Source: an uncultured Oscillospiraceae bacterium (GTDB taxonomy: Bacteria; Bacillota; Clostridia; Oscillospirales; Oscillospiraceae). Taken from it: 15,106 nt of DNA. Both the position numbers and the translations under genes were made by a program. The notes under the pieces are model-generated. The model was not told the DNA's origin. It ran no database searches and saw nothing but the letters and a program-made list of their open reading frames with translations. This document shows, piece by piece, positions 12,393-15,106 of this stretch. The stretch lies in contig CAJULJ010000062.1 in NCBI GenBank assembly GCA_910587395.1, positions 1 to 15,106 on the forward strand, read 5' to 3'. The first letter of the stretch is position 1. Every line of letters begins with the position of its first letter.

Positions 12393-13448
12393 TTATTCAA
12401 AAACCACGCAGGTCATGGACTGGTTGACGAAGCGGTTGTTGTAATGCTCTCCATAGCCTACAAAGCCGGCGTGGTTGCCCAGCGCAGCCATGTCGCGCAG
12501 GTAGTTCTGCATATAGCCCTGCTCCGAAAACAGCTTATACCGGAACAGGCAGTTCACCGAAAAAACGGCCGACCGGTGGGGGAAATCCAGGCAGATTTGA
12601 CGGATGGTATCCTGTACGATGGCCCGATAGTCGCCCAGCTCCAGCAGGATGAGCACGTCGGAGTCGTTTACCTGACGGAAGCAGGCCAGGGCATTGCCCT
12701 GGACATCCTTGATGGAAATGATGCAGGTGTCGTCTCCATTCAGCTTACCGAAAGGATTTTGGAAGGTCCGGGTGAGGATCTCCTCATCGGTCACATGGAG
12801 AATGTCCTTATAGACCTGCTTGGCGCTTTTGCCGTTCAAGGCCCCCAGGATGTAATTGGCCCGGTCGGTGTTGGAAGCGACGAAGCGGTAATTCCCAAGC
12901 TGGTGGTAAATGTTCTCCTTATATGTCTTTACCCGGCCGTTCTGGTTGCGCACCAGGGCGTAAGCCACCGCGTCCTGGTAAATCCGCCCGTTAACGGACA
13001 CCTGCCCCTGATCGCCGGTGCCGCCCACCAAAGAGATCCCCCGCTTGCGCAGCGCGGTATAGATTGTGGTGAGCACACAAGCGTCATTGCCCGAGCAAAA
13101 ATCAATACAGACGGTATCCCGGCTGGAGCCTCCCAGCGTCTGCATATCCTGCTCCAGACGCTGTATGTACTTCATCGGCATGGTGGACGCCTGCTCCAGC
13201 ACGTTGGCAACGGCAGCTACTCCGTCGGTAAAAGCGACAATCCCCACGCCGTGCTCCACCACGCTGATTTGATAACTCATCCCAATGCATCCGATGCTGG
13301 GCACCCCGGGAAAACGCTTCTCCAACGCCGTCACATGATCCTCAAACTGGTCGCTGTTGGATAACAGCATAATAAACTGCGGACGATAGAGTCCCTGCAG
13401 CGCCTCATCCAGGTTTCCACGCTGGCTCATGCCAAAAAACTGCTTCAT
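12393..13448 (-). CDS. FIST-domain sensory protein
   Basis: A 351-residue soluble protein made of a FIST N-terminal and FIST C-terminal domain and nothing else. The N part (about 20-200) has PSIGCIGMSY (50-59), then RGISLVGGTGDQG with the typical GG turn. The C part (about 205-351) ends in GFVGYGEHYNNRFVNQSMTCVVF, the characteristic YGE ... N ... T signature. FIST is a known ligand-sensing domain that feeds MCPs, histidine kinases and cyclic-di-GMP enzymes; amino acids were proposed as ligands, and one FIST group (NosP) binds haem and nitric oxide. Which applies here cannot be told. AAGGAGG (complement of 13456-13462) lies seven bases before the ATG. It is the first gene of a two-gene operon with the soluble MCP and has an excellent promoter. 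Confidence 0.88.
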   Translation of the reverse strand: MKQFFGMSQRGNLDEALQGLYRPQFIMLLSNSDQFEDHVTALEKRFPGVPSIGCIGMSYQISVVEHGVGIVAFTDGVAAVANVLEQASTMPMKYIQRLEQDMQTLGGSSRDTVCIDFCSGNDACVLTTIYTALRKRGISLVGGTGDQGQVSVNGRIYQDAVAYALVRNQNGRVKTYKENIYHQLGNYRFVASNTDRANYILGALNGKSAKQVYKDILHVTDEEILTRTFQNPFGKLNGDDTCIISIKDVQGNALACFRQVNDSDVLILLELGDYRAIVQDTIRQICLDFPHRSAVFSVNCLFRYKLFSEQGYMQNYLRDMAALGNHAGFVGYGEHYNNRFVNQSMTCVVFE

Positions 13449-13483
13449 GCCGCCGCCTCCTTATATAGCTTACTGAGGTTTCA

Positions 13484-13512
13484 ATTATATTGTAAAATCT
13501 TCGGTGTGTCAA
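13484..13512 (-). promoter_or_regulatory. Perfect-consensus promoter of the FIST/MCP operon
   Basis: On the minus strand, TTGACA (complement of 13507-13512), exactly 17 bases and TATAAT (complement of 13484-13489). All twelve bases match the sigma-A consensus. The -10 lies about 35 bases before the FIST start codon. The region is AT-rich compared with its surroundings, and no obvious operator dyad is seen, so high constitutive expression is expected. Confidence 0.92.
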
Positions 13513-13643
13513 TATCGGCCGGTCATCCCCGTCCAATAAAAGCTGAGAATGGTTCCCTGTTTCAGTGAGTGGCTGATGCGTCCCCGCCGGCTCCGCCGCG
13601 CAGCCTGCCCCGGCGGGCCGTCCGCATACCTGGCCGCGGCGCC

Positions 13644-15106
13644 TCACCTGGCGTCCAGGAGCTTTTGCTTGTTGAATTGCAGGGTGTAGAGCTGGAAATA
13701 CCGACCCTTGAGGGCCAGAAGCTCCTGATGGGTGCCCTGCTCCAGAATCTCTCCGTGGGAGAGCACGATGATTTGATCCGCGTGCTGGATGGTGGACAGC
13801 CGGTGGGCCACGATCAGCATGGTACCGATGTTCTTCATTTTCTCCAGCGAGTCCTGGATGAGAAGTTCGGTTTCCGTGTCGATGTTGGCGGTGGCCTCGT
13901 CCAGAATCATGACCGCGGGCCTGTGGAGGATGGTGCGCACGAAGCTCAAAAGCTGACGCTGTCCGGCGGAGAAATTGGCGCCCCGCTCCCGAACCTCCTC
14001 GTCCAGCCCCTTTTCCAGCTTGCCGATGAAGGAATCGGCGTTGACGTAGCGGCAGGCGTCCCAGATTTCAGCGTCGGTGAAGCCCTCCTCCCGAAGCACG
14101 ATGTTGCTGCGGATGGTGCCGGAGAACAGGAACACATCCTGGAGCATCTGCCCGAACTGGCGGCGGAGGGAGGAAATCCTGATGTGCCGGATGTCCGTGC
14201 CGTCAATGAGGATCTGCCCCTTCTGAATGTCGTAATTCCGGCAGATCAGGGACAGGATGGTGGTCTTGCCCGAGCCGGTGGCACCCACAAAGGCGGCGGT
14301 CTGCTTTGCGCCCACATGGAAGGACACGCCCTTGAGCACCCACTCGCCCGGCTCGTAGGAAAACCACACGTCCCTGAACTCGATCTCCCCCCGGATGTGG
14401 TCCAGCTCGATGGCGTCCGGCTCGTCCGCCACCTCGGGGGTCAGGTCGAACACGGTAAAAATCTTTTCCGCCGAGGCCAAGGCGGACTGGAGCTGGTTGA
14501 ACTGCTCCGCCAGGGTCTGGATGGGGTTGAAAAACTTCTCGATATAGAGGTAAAAAGCCACGACGGTCTCGCTGGTCACCACCTGCCCCAGAAAGGCGGT
14601 GTCCTGGATGTACCCCTTGCCGCCCAGGTACAGCAGGCACAGCACCGAGGAGATGTAGAGCATGTACACCATGGGCCGGAAAATACTGAATACGAAAATC
14701 TGGTTCTGCTTGGCCCGTTTCAGCTCCTCGCTTTTTGCGAAAAACTCCTCCCGTTTGCGCTCCTCCTGGTTGAAAATCTGGGTGATCTTGATGCCGGACA
14801 GGTTTTCCGACAGGTAGGTGTTGATGTCGGTGGTGCGGTCCTTCACCACCCGGAATACCTTCCGGGTGAACCTGCGGAAGATGACGGTGAACAGCACCAG
14901 GAAAGGGGCAAAGCACAAAAACGCCAGGGTGAGGGACAGGTTCAGCGCCAGCATAGCCGCCAGCACGCCCGCCACCACAAAGATGTTTTTCGCCATGGAC
15001 ACCAGGACATTGGTGAACATCTGGGAGATGGCGTTAGTGTCGTTGGCCACCCGGGTGACCAGCTTGCCCACGGGGATTTTGTTGAGCTGGTCGTGGGACA
15101 GGCTCT
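13644..15106 (-). CDS. ABC exporter half-transporter (permease plus ATPase), N-terminus missing
   Basis: The frame is open to the right edge; about 487 residues are seen, and the first ~100 or so (the first membrane helices) lie outside. The visible part starts in the permease with SLSHDQLNKIPVGKLVTRVANDT, the usual intracellular coupling region. Residue numbers that follow count from the GTG at 15071. Membrane helices lie near 28-45, 47-66, 135-150 and 160-180. The ATPase (about 228-475) has Walker A GATGSGKT (263-270), a Q-loop near Q309, signature FSAGQ (367-371), Walker B VMILDEAT (387-394) with the catalytic Glu, and H423. The FSAGQRQLLSF form of the signature is typical of the second subunit of heterodimeric multidrug exporters (MdlB/BmrD-like), so a partner gene may lie just beyond the window. 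Substrate unknown. Confidence 0.93.
   Translation of the reverse strand, partial: SLSHDQLNKIPVGKLVTRVANDTNAISQMFTNVLVSMAKNIFVVAGVLAAMLALNLSLTLAFLCFAPFLVLFTVIFRRFTRKVFRVVKDRTTDINTYLSENLSGIKITQIFNQEERKREEFFAKSEELKRAKQNQIFVFSIFRPMVYMLYISSVLCLLYLGGKGYIQDTAFLGQVVTSETVVAFYLYIEKFFNPIQTLAEQFNQLQSALASAEKIFTVFDLTPEVADEPDAIELDHIRGEIEFRDVWFSYEPGEWVLKGVSFHVGAKQTAAFVGATGSGKTTILSLICRNYDIQKGQILIDGTDIRHIRISSLRRQFGQMLQDVFLFSGTIRSNIVLREEGFTDAEIWDACRYVNADSFIGKLEKGLDEEVRERGANFSAGQRQLLSFVRTILHRPAVMILDEATANIDTETELLIQDSLEKMKNIGTMLIVAHRLSTIQHADQIIVLSHGEILEQGTHQELLALKGRYFQLYTLQFNKQKLLDAR

Noticed and set aside
13583..13617. A GC-rich hairpin after the ABC transporter as a terminator
   Set aside because: The stem (CCCGCCGG with CCGGCGGG) has a 19-base loop and no T run on either strand; it may be structural noise in GC-rich sequence. 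The rest of 13513-13643 shows no gene.
1..15106. A mobile element, phage remnant or defence system
   Set aside because: There is no transposase, integrase, terminal repeat, tRNA target or phage gene, and base composition is even across the coding regions.

Overview
The window looks like chromosome from a GC-rich, low-GC-lineage (Bacillota) gut clostridium of the Oscillospiraceae type (Flavonifractor / Oscillibacter / Lawsonibacter-like). This is an inference. It rests on strong AAGGAGG-type ribosome binding sites, sigma-A-type promoters, GC-rich codon use, and the gene set: TelA/TPM, Na/Pi-PhoU, BlaI/M56, PadR/HAAS, DUF4179-like anti-sigma and FIST. No rRNA, tRNA, CRISPR array, insertion sequence or phage gene is visible, and no gap between genes exceeds about 230 bases.

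Layout, left to right. (1) 1-1547, plus strand: the 3' end of a TelA-family gene, a membrane-anchored TPM-domain protein and a small membrane protein with a Gly/Pro/Arg repeat tail, closed by a strong terminator. (2) 1635-3510, plus: a Na/phosphate cotransporter with a C-terminal PhoU domain, with its own extended -10 promoter and a terminator. (3) 3514-5418, minus: complete recQ with its own promoter. (4) 5436-8430, plus: a BlaI-type repressor, an M56 (BlaR1-like) membrane metalloprotease whose extracytoplasmic part is not a penicillin-binding domain, and an overlapping small membrane protein. The promoter carries TACA/TGTA operator dyads. A two-sided terminator ends the operon. (5) 8435-10073, minus: an anti-sigma-like membrane protein and an ECF sigma factor, overlapping by 4 bases, behind a candidate self-recognised ECF promoter. 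(6) 10094-11300, minus: a HAAS-domain membrane protein followed by a PadR repressor, overlapping by 7 bases, with a good sigma-A promoter and a terminator. (7) 11437-13512, minus: a FIST-domain sensor and a soluble methyl-accepting-type signalling protein behind a perfect-consensus promoter. (8) 13644-15106, minus: most of an ABC exporter half-transporter that runs off the right edge.

The theme is sensing and regulation at the envelope. Three different regulator-plus-membrane-protein pairs (BlaI/M56, ECF sigma/anti-sigma, PadR/HAAS) stand next to each other, followed by a cytosolic sensor/transducer pair. None has an obvious dedicated target gene inside the window, so each may control itself and distant genes. 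The most unusual piece is the BlaI/M56/membrane-protein operon: it has the proteolytic signalling hardware of beta-lactam sensing but no beta-lactamase and no beta-lactam-binding motifs.
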